Below are positions 25,379-35,934 of a DNA stretch of 64,000 nucleotides, piece by piece. A program made the translations under genes and the position numbers. Each line of letters opens with the position of its first letter. The stretch's first letter is position 1. The notes beneath the pieces are model-generated. The model had not been told where the DNA came from. It made no database searches and was given only the letters and a program-made list of their open reading frames with translations. The stretch comes from Phaeotremella fagi (Eukaryota > Basidiomycota > Tremellomycetes > Tremellales > Phaeotremellaceae), in assembly GCA_001599715.1 (NCBI GenBank), contig BCHU01000018.1:84622-148621 (forward strand), written 5' to 3'.

Positions 25379-25956
25379 ATGACTATAACCATCTATCCTG
25401 GAACCTCATCAAGATCAAATAATGAAGAAGAAAGCGACGCAAGCGAACAATCATCATCTTCAGAGTACAAACCGTACAATCCCCAAGTAATCATCAGAGT
25501 CAGTAATCCCCTCCTCGCAAACAAACTAACACCCAAAAAACAGTTACACACCTACGAAAACGAAGATTTCAACACCAACACAGTAGTTCATGAACACTCC
25601 CAACCCCGCCTAGACATTATCTACGACCACCTCACCTCTTTCTTTGAAGATCTACCTAGTTCCCAGAGGGCATGTCGGTGAGGCGCCACAATGATCAAAA
25701 CAGCTGATACGTTTAGGATTTATTTGGGTGATCGAATCGTTGGTTCTGATGTCGTAAGTCCCCAAGTTTTCTGTTTACTTGGAAAATAACAACACAACAG
25801 ACAGCAGCTGATCTCGGTTTGGTTCCTGCTCAATTCGCTATCAATTATCTTAGAGTTGTCATTACTTCCACAGGTAACGATGACGACGATGATGATGACG
25901 ACGACGAAGAAGCGGGGGACGATAAGGATGAGGATGAGGACGAGGACGACGATTAG
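25379..25956 (+). CDS. Possible ubiquitin-fold protein with acidic tail
   Basis: Three exons (25379-25673, 25704-25753, 25801-25956) give about 166 residues. The segment TFRIYLGDRIVGSDVTAADLGLV reads like the second half of a ubiquitin/SUMO-like beta-grasp (strand, GxxI, then TxxDLGL). The N-terminal part has IIRVSNPLL and a helix LDIIYDHLTSFF. The end is a run of about 28 residues, nearly all Asp and Glu, encoded by a GAC/GAT/GAG repeat. The first intron is only 30 nt with a weak GTCGGT donor, so the exon 1/2 junction is uncertain. A Rad60/SUMO-like role is a guess. Confidence 0.45.
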
Positions 25957-26360
25957 GGTATTGATGTAACGGCCTAATCACAAGTTTTTTGAGTGCTGTA
26001 GATCTTGTATTTGTACTTTGTACTTTGTACACGAAATGACGTTGACGTTGTGGTAACACTGTAAGCAAAAGGTTTTCTACAGCACTAAACGAGAAAGCTA
26101 GTTGTTTCTTGCACGGCAGTGCCAGCTGGCATTTTCACAGACCTGAGGTATGATGACGGGAGACATAGATACTCGTCACAGATATCAAATGGTTAAGGCT
26201 CAATCATCGTGAGATGTGCTAGGTACCCAGACTGCTTACGACATGTGTCTCTCTTTGAGTCCAAATGCAAATTATTTTCATGATCCAACTTCCTCACATG
26301 TCCCTTTCCCATACCTGAAGTCAGATATTGTACAAGCACATACCAGCACATACCCATATA
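25957..26360. other. Intergenic spacer
   Basis: Lies between converging genes. No additional gene or RNA seen. Confidence 0.5.
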
Positions 26361-26919
26361 TCACATCAAAAATTCACACGCAGAACATTGACTTTTTCCA
26401 TCCCAACTGTGACACTCAGTTGGTGGTCGCCATGATCCACCATCATTCTCAGAAGACTGAATGATTTGGTTCCACCTGTTGATCTCTTCCTTCATGACCT
26501 GTTCATCCAAGCTATCATCCTTAAGGAAGATTGAAATTTGTGTCCTAGCTTTCAGATCTTCCTCAATAGACTTCCTAAACACCTCTTCTTCTACTCCAAG
26601 TCTAAATTGTTCACTTTTTCCAGAGGCTGACCTCATCTGACGTTTTGAAGCATCCATCAGTCTGATACTACAATCATCAATGTGATCTTTAACATAGTGT
26701 GGATAAGGCAATGAGGATGGTCTTGTACTTGAATTTATGAGATGAATGAAGTAGTTGTTATGAAACCCTAGTGAGACGGAAGGGAAAGAACCTTTAAAAG
26801 AGTAGTCTTCATCATCAACAGATACCATGTGATTGTTTACGATCATATCTGATTTATCTTTCTTGTATTCTTGAGCATGGCATTGATTGTAGATGATATC
26901 TGACCACCGGGTAGAACAG

Positions 26920-27014
26920 TGTCAAACGGCTATCTTGATCAACAAGAGTTGCCCAAATCCGACTGCGAGGTTGACGTTTGAGGTTAACTTCGAGGTGATA
27001 ACTCGAGGTTGTTG
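26920..27014 (+). repeat. 95-bp segment identical to 63677-63771
   Basis: All 95 bases match the segment at 63677-63771 in the same orientation, from TGTCAAACGG to the start of the GAGGTT repeats, where the gap begins. It contains one arm (26929-26943) of the 15-bp inverted repeat seen around the second copy. Confidence 0.9.
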
Positions 27015-27444
27015 NNNNNNNNNNNNNNNNNNNNNNNNNNNNNNNNNNNNNNNNNNNNNNNNNNNNNNNNNNNNNNNNNNNNNNNNNNNNNNNNNNNNNN
27101 NNNNNNNNNNNNNNNNNNNNNNNNNNNNNNNNNNNNNNNNNNNNNNNNNNNNNNNNNNNNNNNNNNNNNNNNNNNNNNNNNNNNNNNNNNNNNNNNNNNN
27201 NNNNNNNNNNNNNNNNNNNNNNNNNNNNNNNNNNNNNNNNNNNNNNNNNNNNNNNNNNNNNNNNNNNNNNNNNNNNNNNNNNNNNNNNNNNNNNNNNNNN
27301 NNNNNNNNNNNNNNNNNNNNNNNNNNNNNNNNNNNNNNNNNNNNNNNNNNNNNNNNNNNNNNNNNNNNNNNNNNNNNNNNNNNNNNNNNNNNNNNNNNNN
27401 NNNNNNNNNNNNNNNNNNNNNNNNNNNNNNNNNNNNNNNNNNNN
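27015..27444. other. Assembly gap (430 N)
   Basis: The gap sits inside the minisatellite, so it is probably a collapsed tandem repeat. Its true length is unknown. Confidence 0.98.
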
Positions 27445-27611
27445 AATTAAGTTAACCAAGTTAACTTCGAGGTAACGATGGATTCGAGGTTCGAGGTAAA
27501 TTCGAGGTTCAAGATAAATTCGAGGTTCGAGGTAACGATGAATTCGAGGTTGAGGTTTCAATTCGAGGTTGAGGTTTGAGCTCGAGGTTGAGGTTTGAGG
27601 TCGAGGTTGAG
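27445..27611 (+). repeat. TCGAGGTT minisatellite, right part
   Basis: Degenerate repeats of TTCGAGGT(T/A) with spacers such as GAGGTTTGAGG and AACGATG. On the minus strand it reads as a repeated EPRIYL peptide, which I treat as a by-product of the repeat. Confidence 0.85.
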
Positions 27612-28399
27612 CATAGCGTCATGACAAACAGACTGTTTTGACCTGTAAATTTTGCCCAAAGTCGATTGTTTGTTGAGTAATCTTATCTGAAAGCTGGGAA
27701 GAATAATCCACAATCTCACGTGCACCAAAAATCATATTCCGTGCCAAATGACCCACAATCTGTTTACAAGGGATAGCTTTTGTTGCTGGGTTGAGGGAGA
27801 TTGTTTTCAATCTATTGAATACCATTCCATTTTTAGAGAGTCGTGTTAAAATACCCAGATGGGTTAAACATGATTCATACTCTTTATGTTTTCTCTTCTC
27901 ATCAAAAGAACTGATTGAGTAGGGCGTTGACAGATGCCTTGTATCTACCAAAGCCAGATTCTCCATATATGATAACAGTTTGTATTTGGTAGGGATTAAT
28001 TTATTTGTACTTGTAACTTGCCAATTACATTTTGTTTCTTCTGACCCCTGAAGAAAGAGACCAAGGTCTCCAAAACGGATAGTGACCTTTTTATAAAGAA
28101 CAGAACCAGCAAATCGATTGGTTTCCTACATGATAAAATTTAACTGTTTTAAACAAAAACGGTAAAAAGGAATTGTTGATAGAAACACTCACCGGACTGG
28201 CTAACATCAAATTTCTTAAAACTTCTTGATGAATCTTTTTGGGTGTTGTTGATTGATTCCTTGAGAGTTGTGGTTGCCGATAACAGTGTTCAAACACCAA
28301 CATCACCAATTCTTTTGGTAGGTCAAACAGTCTGAATGAGGTACTACTCCCCACACTGTTTTCTTGACTCTGAATGGTTGAATTCTTGAGAGAATCCAT

Positions 28400-29222
28400 T
28401 GGTTATGATTGTTTGATTGATATTCAGAGAAAGGGGGGGAAAGAAAGAAAGAAACAAGAATTAGTATGCTCTTGACAATGAAGTAGACTATTTGTCGAAG
28501 GCGTATCCTTCTTTTGTGATTTCTGCTAGTTATCAAAAGATTCATTGAAAGAATTAGTCACTTGACTTCTGACATCAAAGGATGATTCTTCAAATGTGAC
28601 GACCGCATATAACGTGCGATGTAATGACGTTAACCTTGACCAAAAAGTGCAATATTTCAACTGCTTGTATCAGTTCAAGTCACTTCATATAGGCGTCTAG
28701 CTGTGAACATTTCCACACTGCAAGAGTAGTTCGTAGCATCGCAATGGTTTTCAGAGTACCTTCGTTGCCGCAAAGTGAGATACTGTGTGTATTGACTGTC
28801 ACAATCGTGGCAGAAAATCTCCCCAAATCAACCCTTGCAAATACCACCGCTGGATCTGAAATCTCAAGGTGACCATGGTACTGAGCTTGAAATCCAATAC
28901 CCCCAGCGTCATCAGATGAAGATCCTTCTCATGAGCGTAACGAACGTTCATTGTCGTGTACACGTTCTCCACCTGTCTCTCCGAGATATTGTAACACTGC
29001 GAAGTCAGAAGAAAGGACGACAGCATGTAACCCTGTGTCAAGGCTTCCATTCGGGAAATCGACATTGCCTTCTTACACTCGAGTTTTATACAGATTCATA
29101 CTCAGTGAAACGACGTTCATGTGATTAAAAGATGATTCACAATTCCTGAATGACATCTTTGATCTTAACCTTCCGCTCCCCATCTTCAAATTGTACAAAT
29201 CAAAGAAAGAAATCCTGTTAAA
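28400..29222. other. Promoter side of F-box copy 1 and intergenic
   Basis: Contains a (GAAA)n tract at 28439-28456, the mirror of the (TTTC)n tract before F-box copy 2. A stretch near 28577-28600 (CATCAAAGGATGATTCTTC) also has a reverse-strand counterpart near 62834-62855. The duplication therefore included the promoter. No other gene is seen; the frames at 28799-29128 look like noise. Confidence 0.55.
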
Positions 29223-30106
29223 ATGTTAATCTACTTTATCAGACATGGTCAAACAGAATAGTTAGTCCTACCTCAATCAAAGAAGTCTCCTAACCTCGTC
29301 AACATTAGTACCGTTAAACAACTTATCCAAGGTCAAAAGGATATCCCCTTAAATCAAACGGGACAACGTCAAGCGGAACTAGTCAGTCGTTCACTAGCTC
29401 TAGTCCCCTTCACCCACATCATCACCAGTAACTTAAAACGAGCCAACGAGGTAAGTATTTATAGTACAAGGCAGTACTGATCACTGAACTCGTGAACGCA
29501 GACAGCGGAGATCATTGCTAAACGTCAACCCAAACTCCAAGTCATGGTTGATGAGCGAATCACAGCCCGCGACTACGGTCGTTTTGAGGGACTCGAATGG
29601 TTCGGTCAAGATTGTCCAGACGGGGAGACTGATGAGGGGTAAGTACATCCATCGCGCCACAAACAAAACTAAAGCTAGTATTGTGTGGTAGGATAAGGAA
29701 AAGATTATTCGAATGGTTCAAAGAGCTGTTGAAAATCGATCAAAACCAACCGGTCCAGCAATCACTCACCCCACCATCTCCCAACACCCCCAAGAAAACT
29801 CCAATAATCTGCGTGGTAACGCACCAAGAATGTCTTCGTGAACTCATCAACATTCTCCCTACTACCACTAACAAAAAATTCAATTTCGGTGGGATGGAAA
29901 TCGTCGATTCAGGTTCATTGGATATTCACGGTGTTTTACCTGAATGTTCAGTCTCTGTTTTGAGGGTTTGGAACGATGTTCCGAGTCTTTTGGTTGGATT
30001 GGATCGTCTTGAGCAGGTTGAGGATGGGGTCGAGTTTAAGGGGTTGAAAGGTCGATTCGAGCTTTTCGGTTCTGATGAGCATCTTCATTTGGATGATTTG
30101 GAGTAG
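29223..30106 (+). CDS. Histidine phosphatase superfamily (phosphoglycerate mutase-like) protein
   Basis: Four exons (29223-29260, 29309-29450, 29502-29638, 29692-30106) give 243 residues. The catalytic signature FIRHGQTE is at residues 5-12. It is followed by GQKDIPLNQTGQRQAE, TSNLKRANETAEII, DERITARDYGRFEG and a C-terminal VVTHQECLRE with the second catalytic His. This order fits fructose-2,6-bisphosphatase/TIGAR or phosphoglycerate mutase-like phosphatases. The substrate is unknown. The usual SHG before the second His region is replaced by THQ. Confidence 0.82.
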
Positions 30107-30383
30107 GTTCTGAGTTTGATTTTGAGTTGTTTCAGTTTATAGAGTTTTTAGAGTGTTTTTCTTGTAGGTGGATGTTATTGATAGTCTCGTCTTGCATTAG
30201 TCAGTTGAAGCTACTACCACTGTTGCAATCAGTAAATCGACAGGCACAATCTCTACTCAATCATCAGTTTCAAACAAGATACATTCGTTGATGTGAAGTG
30301 ACATCCAACTTTACACAAACACAATGATATGAATCTAGTTTCGTTCCAGTGTCCCCATTTCCGACTCTCAAAACCCAACCCAC

Positions 30384-31990
30384 CTATGAAGGAATGAATT
30401 GAGGTGGGAAAAGACCTTTTGGACCGTACCAATTACCCTTCAACATCTGTGAGAAATAGATAGAAGGGAAAACGTCCTTCGTCAAATGGTAGAAAGCACT
30501 GCACGAATCATTAGTCTATTGAAATTATCTTGATTTGAGTGGACGAGACTTACCGATTTGGTTTCCCTTGATCAACGAATCTACCAAACGTTTCTTTGGG
30601 TTGGGCACCGTATTTGAATTCTGCCAAGAGGAGTTCACCGTGTCCAACGAATAATGGACATGAGGTGTAACCGTCGTAGATTGCTTTTCCGACTTTACCA
30701 GTTTCGAGATGGGTGATGAGGTTGTGAACGAGGACTGGAGTTTGGGCGGTGATAGCAGCGGCGGTCTGTGATTGATATCAGTCATTGCTCCAATAATGTT
30801 TGTCTTGGATTGAGACCTACCTTGGACGTAGGTAAACTAGAAGCATCACCCAAAGAGAAAACGTTTTCATATTTCGTATGTTGAAGAGTTCCCTGATCAA
30901 CATCAACCCATCCAGCAGCGTCGGCCAAAGGTGAATCCTTGATCCAAGTTTTTGGACCCATCTGAGGAACGACGTGTAGTAGTCCGAATTCTTTTTCAAC
31001 CTTTTCACCTTTCTTGTCACCAGCTAAAACTTCGAATGTTGCGACTTTGGCGTCACTATCAACAGCTACCAAGTTATGATTGAATTCAGCGGCTATACCC
31101 TTTTGTTGACGGATTTCGTTAAGTGCTGCAGCGTATTTGGGGACGGCAAACATCGATGGCATACCGGTCATAAAGGTTGATTTGATTGGCGTGGATGATT
31201 GCTTCCAAGTTGAATCAGCCATGTAAGCAATTTTTTGAGGAGCTAGTCGGGGTCAGATAGGTAGTAATATAATTATGATACAAACTTCGACTTACCACCT
31301 GCACATTTGACTACACCGAATGGTTGAGTGAAAATAGCTTCCCCTTGACCTTCTTTGAAATCTCTAATCAGATCCCATGTTTTATCGGCGGTTTCGTATG
31401 AATAGATGGAGGAGACTTTTGATTGGGTAGGGTTGGAAAGAGCTGAAGAGAGACCTTTGATGTTGTCCCAGTCTAAACGAGTTGAGTGAGTAAGAGTTTA
31501 ACGATCCCTCCAAGCCACTCACTGATCTGGATACCAGCAGCTACAACCAAATAATCGTAACTCAATTTACTTCCATCATCGAGAACGACTTGATTGCTTC
31601 CTGGTTCGAAACCTTTAGCACCGATTTTAGCACGTTCAAAGTAATCAGGTATCAGGCTGTCCAATGAACGTCTGAAAGTTTCTTTCTTGGCTAAACCACT
31701 ACCAACGACTGTCCATCCTGGTTGATAATCGTGGTATGAAGCTGGGTCAACGATGGTTATAGCACCGTTAGAAAGAGTTTTGTTTTGGGCTTTTAAGCTG
31801 TTGTAGATTTGATTGGCTGCTGCGAGGCCACCGGCACCTAGATGAGGATATCAGTATTTTACAGCAGGGGATGAAGTAGAGAAGGTGGCTAGGACTAACC
31901 TGCGCCGATGACTACAATTTTTGGAGCTGATGCAGAAGCTGATGCTGAGGTTGATGCGAAACGAGCGAGGGATCTAGGTAGAGCAGACAT
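30384..31990 (-). CDS. Mitochondrial sulfide:quinone oxidoreductase
   Basis: Six exons on the minus strand (31990-31900, 31837-31523, 31472-31296, 31242-30821, 30765-30554, 30498-30384) give 443 residues. The N-terminus is rich in Ala, Ser and Arg and fits a mitochondrial targeting peptide. The FAD motif VVIGAGAGGLA spans the first intron. The conserved redox cysteines are both present: Cys192 in VVKCAGAPQK and Cys371 in YDGYTSCPLF. FSLGDASSLPTSKT is the second FAD contact. The enzyme oxidises H2S and passes electrons to ubiquinone in the inner mitochondrial membrane. Length is normal for the eukaryotic type II enzyme. Confidence 0.93.
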
Positions 31991-32447
31991 CTGGGGAGGG
32001 GGTGCTGGGGGTGCTGACGATGAAAAGAATAGAAATGGATGTAAATAATTAAGTAAGCAAATTGATAAATCTCGATCACTACCAAAATTCCAAAAACACC
32101 ATCTCAGTAAATTCGGAATTCGGCTCAGGACGCAATCTTGTGCGGTGCCTCAACGAAATCGGTGTGGCAGCGCAACTCTCTCGAAAGCTCATACTTGTAG
32201 CTGGATCTACTTTGTACTTATCAATCGCCACACAGATACTTACTCGACTTGTAACGTACAAGTGTACAAGGGAGATCTATCAAGTATGTGTCATCCCCCT
32301 TGATCGGCTCCTGTCTTCACTCAAATCCGACTTTTCCCGAAACTCATCCTTTCGCTAACAACGTCATATCGCCAACCTTTGTTCTGAGTTTTTCGAAACG
32401 TTTTGAGTGCGTTTGGAGCGTTGGAAGGAAGGCTATCTTGTAGGTGG
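31991..32447. other. Intergenic region
   Basis: Promoter area between the sulfide:quinone oxidoreductase gene (minus) and the small-protein cluster (plus). No gene seen. Confidence 0.5.
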
Positions 32448-32480
32448 TATAATAATTCAATTGTCCTTCCATTTCTTTTC
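32448..32480 (+). promoter_or_regulatory. Conserved upstream block of subfamily B1, copy 1
   Basis: The word TTCAATTGTCCTTCCATTTC, with ATAATAA just before it, lies about 32 bp before the ATG. It recurs at the same distance before the next two genes. Confidence 0.7.
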
Positions 32481-32511
32481 CTTCACAACATCCATCTTTC
32501 AAGACAACAAT

Positions 32512-32997
32512 ATGTCAGAAACACAATTCTCAATCCCAGATATCAAAACCCAAGCTCGTCAACTTACAGAAGAGAGTAAAAAACAAGTAAGCAACTTGGA
32601 AAAGAGAGTTACCCTTCATTTAAGTAATCGTTCAGATCTTTCTAAAATAATCAATGTAAAGTTTTCTTGGGATGAAGAAACCATTCAACAAGAGCTCAAT
32701 TCAGTAAAGTCAGCGGCCAAAGAATTACACACCACAGCTATGAAGTTGCAAGTAGACAGTGGGGGGTCACTGGATGATGAGGTGGATTATGCGGAGGCTA
32801 GCGGGAGATACTTTGATTCTATGCTAAGTTTCGAGAGTAAGTTCGGAAGGGATACTCGCGATCTTTGTGAAAAGGTAGATAGGTTTTTGAAGTTGTCAAA
32901 AATGCTAAAAGAAGCGATGGAGACGTCAGCTGAGAGTCAGAAAGATACTACCAAGGGGGATTCCGACATTGGGAATGATCAAGAGAAGGGAGTTTGA
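32512..32997 (+). CDS. Small helical protein, subfamily B1, copy 1
   Basis: Intronless, 161 residues, no recognised domain. Heptad-like helices dominate: QARQLTEESKKQVSNLEKRV, IQQELNSVKSAAKEL, then a long Lys/Glu-rich C-terminus. It shares with the next gene the start MS(E/D)T, IPD-K--AR, EKRVTL/EKHVTL, the SVKSAA-EL block and a Y--SM/YF--Y segment. No signal peptide or membrane helix, so likely cytosolic. The upstream block is shared with copies 2 and 3. Function unknown. Confidence 0.65.
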   Translation: MSETQFSIPDIKTQARQLTEESKKQVSNLEKRVTLHLSNRSDLSKIINVKFSWDEETIQQELNSVKSAAKELHTTAMKLQVDSGGSLDDEVDYAEASGRYFDSMLSFESKFGRDTRDLCEKVDRFLKLSKMLKEAMETSAESQKDTTKGDSDIGNDQEKGV

Positions 32998-33621
32998 GGG
33001 GTTTATCAAGGGGCGTTCCCAGGGTAGATATTCATGTACAGTAGAAAGAGTATTTGTATAAATGAATTTTGATCTGAGTTGTTACTACGGTATGGCAATT
33101 ATGCACTGTTAGAAAGGTTGCCTGCACAGTGGCAAAAACAAAAACACAGTAGCTAGTGAGCTCATTCAGAGTAACAGACGCTGCCATTGCTGCTTAGTAC
33201 TTGAACTCCGTCTATAACTTGCTTTTATCCTTTGTGTGGATGACACGCAGCATATAATAAAGGATCAATACAGGTTAAAAAATGGATGAAGACTACTGTA
33301 AAACGTGTACAGTATAATACATAGATCAGATAATCTTCATCAACAATTAACAAGCATGGAAGAGTGAGTCGATCTGCGGGTTTTGTTTGACTTGTTGATG
33401 AAAGTATCATCAACTCCATCTTGAAATAGTGGATTTGTTATTACCCCAATCAACATTTGTGTCCTATTTCATGATCAGCTCCTGATCCATAAGATTCATC
33501 CTTTCTCTGTGACAACGTCATTTCCACCCCCCCAACCTTTTATCTTTTCAGCCAGTAAAGTGCATAAAGGATAAATGTACATTTTGATGCGTTTGGGGTG
33601 AGAAGGCTACTGTTGTACATG
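32998..33621. other. Intergenic, duplicated 3' flank
   Basis: The sequence after the stop (GTAGAAAGAGTATT, then AATGAATTTTGATCTGAGTTGTTACT) recurs after the stops of the second and third B1 genes, so the duplicated unit includes the 3' UTR. No other gene. Confidence 0.6.
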
Positions 33622-33654
33622 ATATAATAATTCAATTGTCCTTCCATTTCTTTT
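33622..33654 (+). promoter_or_regulatory. Conserved upstream block of subfamily B1, copy 2
   Basis: ATATAATAATTCAATTGTCC followed by TTCCATTTCTTTT, nearly identical to the block before copy 1 and at a similar distance from the ATG. Confidence 0.7.
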
Positions 33655-33687
33655 CTTACCCAACATTCATCTTTTCAAGACCACAAA

Positions 33688-34089
33688 ATGTCAGACACAA
33701 GATCCACAATTCCAGATGCTAAAGCCGAAGCTCGTCAACAAGTAGAACAGAGTAAAATAGAAGTCGAAATCTTAGAGAAGCATGTTACTTTGCTTATAGA
33801 TAATCATTCAAAGATTTCGGCTATTTCCTCGAAGCTCAATCGTTCTTCTAATCATTGGGATATGAAACCCATTCAAAAAGAGCTTGAATCCGTCAAGTCA
33901 GCCGCGGAAGAACTGGATGAAACATATAAGAGTTTTGCAGAAGAAAGTGAGGGATCTACTGCTTATTATCAGGCTAGTTACAAATACTTCCAAGCTTATG
34001 AAGGTCTCCGAAAGAAGTTAGATGGAGAACTCGAAGAGGCCAACAGAGAGACGCTAGAACTGGCTAGGCTAACGTTGTCACGTCGTTAA
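33688..34089 (+). CDS. Small helical protein, subfamily B1, copy 2
   Basis: Intronless, 133 residues. Coiled-coil-like throughout: ARQQVEQSKIEVEILEKHV, IQKELESVKSAAEEL, YFQAYEGLRKKLDGELEEA. Closest to copy 1, with matching blocks in the same order and a shorter C-terminus. Function unknown. The reading frame is intact, with a normal start ATG inside the family context AAAATGTC. Confidence 0.65.
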   Translation: MSDTRSTIPDAKAEARQQVEQSKIEVEILEKHVTLLIDNHSKISAISSKLNRSSNHWDMKPIQKELESVKSAAEELDETYKSFAEESEGSTAYYQASYKYFQAYEGLRKKLDGELEEANRETLELARLTLSRR

Positions 34090-34669
34090 AGGGGATTTTG
34101 AAGTTTGGAGCGATCAAGCAAAGGGATTATGAGGGGTCTTCTGAGGGTAGGGTAGTAGAAAGAGTATTGGAGGAAATGAATTTTGATTTGAGTTGTTACT
34201 GTGGCGTGAGCAATTGTGCACTATTCACTGTTAAAAAAGGTTGCTTAGTCCTCCCATCGACATTGGATCGACATTAGATTCATACTGCTCGGTGTCAAAC
34301 GTACAGTAGCTACATATACAGCTCTTTCAGAGGAACAGTCAGTACGCTGTAGAGTCTCGACCACATTCCCACTCCGCCAATTGCTTGTTTAGTATTCTCT
34401 GTGCGGTTCACACACCATGTAATAAAAGAGGGTAGTAAATACAACACAGGTTGAAAAAATGAACGAAGGCAAAGATAATTACATAACACATAGATAAAAT
34501 AATGTATCAGCCTTTCATTCTTTCCTCCTTGACATTTTTTCGTCAATTTCCGTTATCAACGTCATACTGCCACCTTTGTTCCGAGTTCTGGAAAGCAAGT
34601 GATGAAAGGATTTACATTTTGAGTGCGAGTGGAGCTTTCAATGTCGCGAGAAGCATGTTGTTGTGGGGG
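34090..34669. other. Intergenic, duplicated 3' flank
   Basis: Repeats the 3' flank words of copy 1 (GTAGAAAGAGTATTGGAG, AATGAATTTTGATTTGAGTTGTTACT). No other gene. Confidence 0.55.
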
Positions 34670-34700
34670 ATAAGAATTCAGTTGTCCTTCCATTTCTTTT
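34670..34700 (+). promoter_or_regulatory. Conserved upstream block of subfamily B1, copy 3
   Basis: GATAAGAATTCAGTTGTCCT followed by TCCATTTCTTTT. One A-to-G change in the core relative to the other two copies. Confidence 0.65.
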
Positions 34701-34737
34701 CTTTCACAACAATCAAGCTTCTTTTCGAAATCACTAA

Positions 34738-35145
34738 ATGTCAGACAAAGAAAAGAAAAGACAACAAGCTCTCCAACGGTTGGAAGCGGCGGGAAAAGGT
34801 TTAGACAACTTAGACGACCATATTACCCGACTTATTTCCAAAGGCCGTTCTCAACTATCCAACTGGCCCAGTCAAAGCTTTGATTGGAATGGACCAACGA
34901 ATCAACACAGTACCAGTGATGCAATGTCAGCTTCCCAAGGAGTAGGTGGAACTGGTATTAGTAGTAGAACTGGTAGAAGTTTTGCAGAAGAATTCGCAAG
35001 GTACTCTGCTTCTCGACAAGCTACCGATGAACTTGTCATTCGAAATCGAAATCTGATGGATCAGCTTCAGGAAGAATTGGGGCACCTCAGTGAGGAGATT
35101 AGGGTCAAACTGCCTCCGAGCAAGCCTGGAAATAGTACTTCGTAA
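34738..35145 (+). CDS. Small helical protein, subfamily B1, copy 3 (divergent)
   Basis: Intronless, 135 residues. The N-terminus MSDKEKKRQQALQRLEAAG and the LDDHITRLI segment align with EKHVTLLI of copy 2. The middle is a Gly/Ser-rich linker instead of the SVKSAA block, and a final helix (MDQLQEELGHLSEEIRVKL) follows. The promoter and 3' flank match copies 1 and 2, so this is a diverged member. Function unknown. Confidence 0.6.
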   Translation: MSDKEKKRQQALQRLEAAGKGLDNLDDHITRLISKGRSQLSNWPSQSFDWNGPTNQHSTSDAMSASQGVGGTGISSRTGRSFAEEFARYSASRQATDELVIRNRNLMDQLQEELGHLSEEIRVKLPPSKPGNSTS

Positions 35146-35760
35146 AAGGGGGATTTCGAGATCGAGAAAAGGGGAACATGAGTAGTCTTCCGTGGGTAGA
35201 TAGTACTGTAGAAACAGTAGTCGAAGGAATGAATTTTGATCTTGAGTGTTGCTATGACATGACAACTGTGCACTGTCTGCAAAAGTTACATGGCCATCCC
35301 TCGATACTACTCAAACGGGGCGTTGGAATCTTCCAAAACCTCCCGCATGAAACTGCTTGCTAAGGTAGGGATGGTCTTCGCGACTAGCACGTCATCGAAA
35401 GAAGGATGGAAGTCTCCTGAGAGTCGTTGTACGTTGAAGTCCTTGACTTGGATACTACACCAATGGAAAGAATCTCGACAAACACATAACGATATCAGCG
35501 TTCAGAATGCTAAATGATGGATTTCCAAACATCTCTGCATCTATCTATATCCAAGACAGCCAGGAATTCACAGAACTGGATTAGCCACCCCAAAGCCAAA
35601 GCAATTTTTTCTAAAAAAGCGAAGGCGAGCTTCGGCCACAAAATATGCAGTATGAATTTCTTTCATCATATGACACATGACCCAAGACAAAAGATCTTCG
35701 TCACTTGCGAGTCATCGGGATAATACATCCTTTTGTCGCAGTATATCTTTTCATAATTAT
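35146..35760. other. Intergenic
   Basis: Starts with the B1 3' flank signature (GTACTGTAGAAACAGTAG, then GGAATGAATTTTGATCTTGAG). The short frames at 35290-35723 resemble no protein. Confidence 0.5.
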
Positions 35761-35860
35761 TTCACATTCAGAAGAAAGGGAAAGTGATGGAGAATAATTT
35801 TTGGGGAAGGCTCTGAATCGCTTTATATAAATGCACTCCTGGCCACCACAATTTACTTTC
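35761..35860 (+). promoter_or_regulatory. Conserved promoter block of subfamily B2, copy 1
   Basis: Begins TTCACATTCAG and contains GGGGAAGGCTCTGAAT, directly followed by a TATA-like CTTTATATAAATG, 75 to 110 bp before the ATG. The block recurs upstream of the next two genes. Confidence 0.75.
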
Positions 35861-35934
35861 CGTTTTCATTCTCAACTATCAAGTTCTGTTTCCAGTTTCC
35901 AAATCTATACTTAAACTTATCAATCACAAGAATA

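Larger units (their letters stand above)
26361..28399 (-). pseudogene. F-box-like gene, copy 1, interrupted by minisatellite and assembly gap
   Basis: Exon 1 (28399-28193) and exon 2 (28125 down to about 27620) encode an N-terminal F-box-like motif (FRLFDLPKELVMLVFEHCY, residues 23-41) and a region with MENLALVDT and NGMVFNRLKTISLN. A 3' exon (26899-26361) keeps one open frame (DIIYNQCHAQEYKK to the end, about 180 residues). Between the two lie the TCGAGGTT minisatellite, 430 N and a 95-bp insert in the opposite orientation. The intron after SP|G has the same position and phase as in copy 2 at 63037. F-box proteins recruit substrates to SCF ubiquitin ligases. If the insert is intronic the gene could still work, so calling it broken is provisional. 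Confidence 0.55.

Noticed and set aside
26893..27561. Reading frames running through the N block, including a repeated EPRIYL peptide
   Set aside because: They exist only because N codons are read as open and because the minisatellite unit has no stop in one frame.
28799..29128. Overlapping frames on both strands
   Set aside because: Composition and lack of any motif or splice context suggest chance frames.
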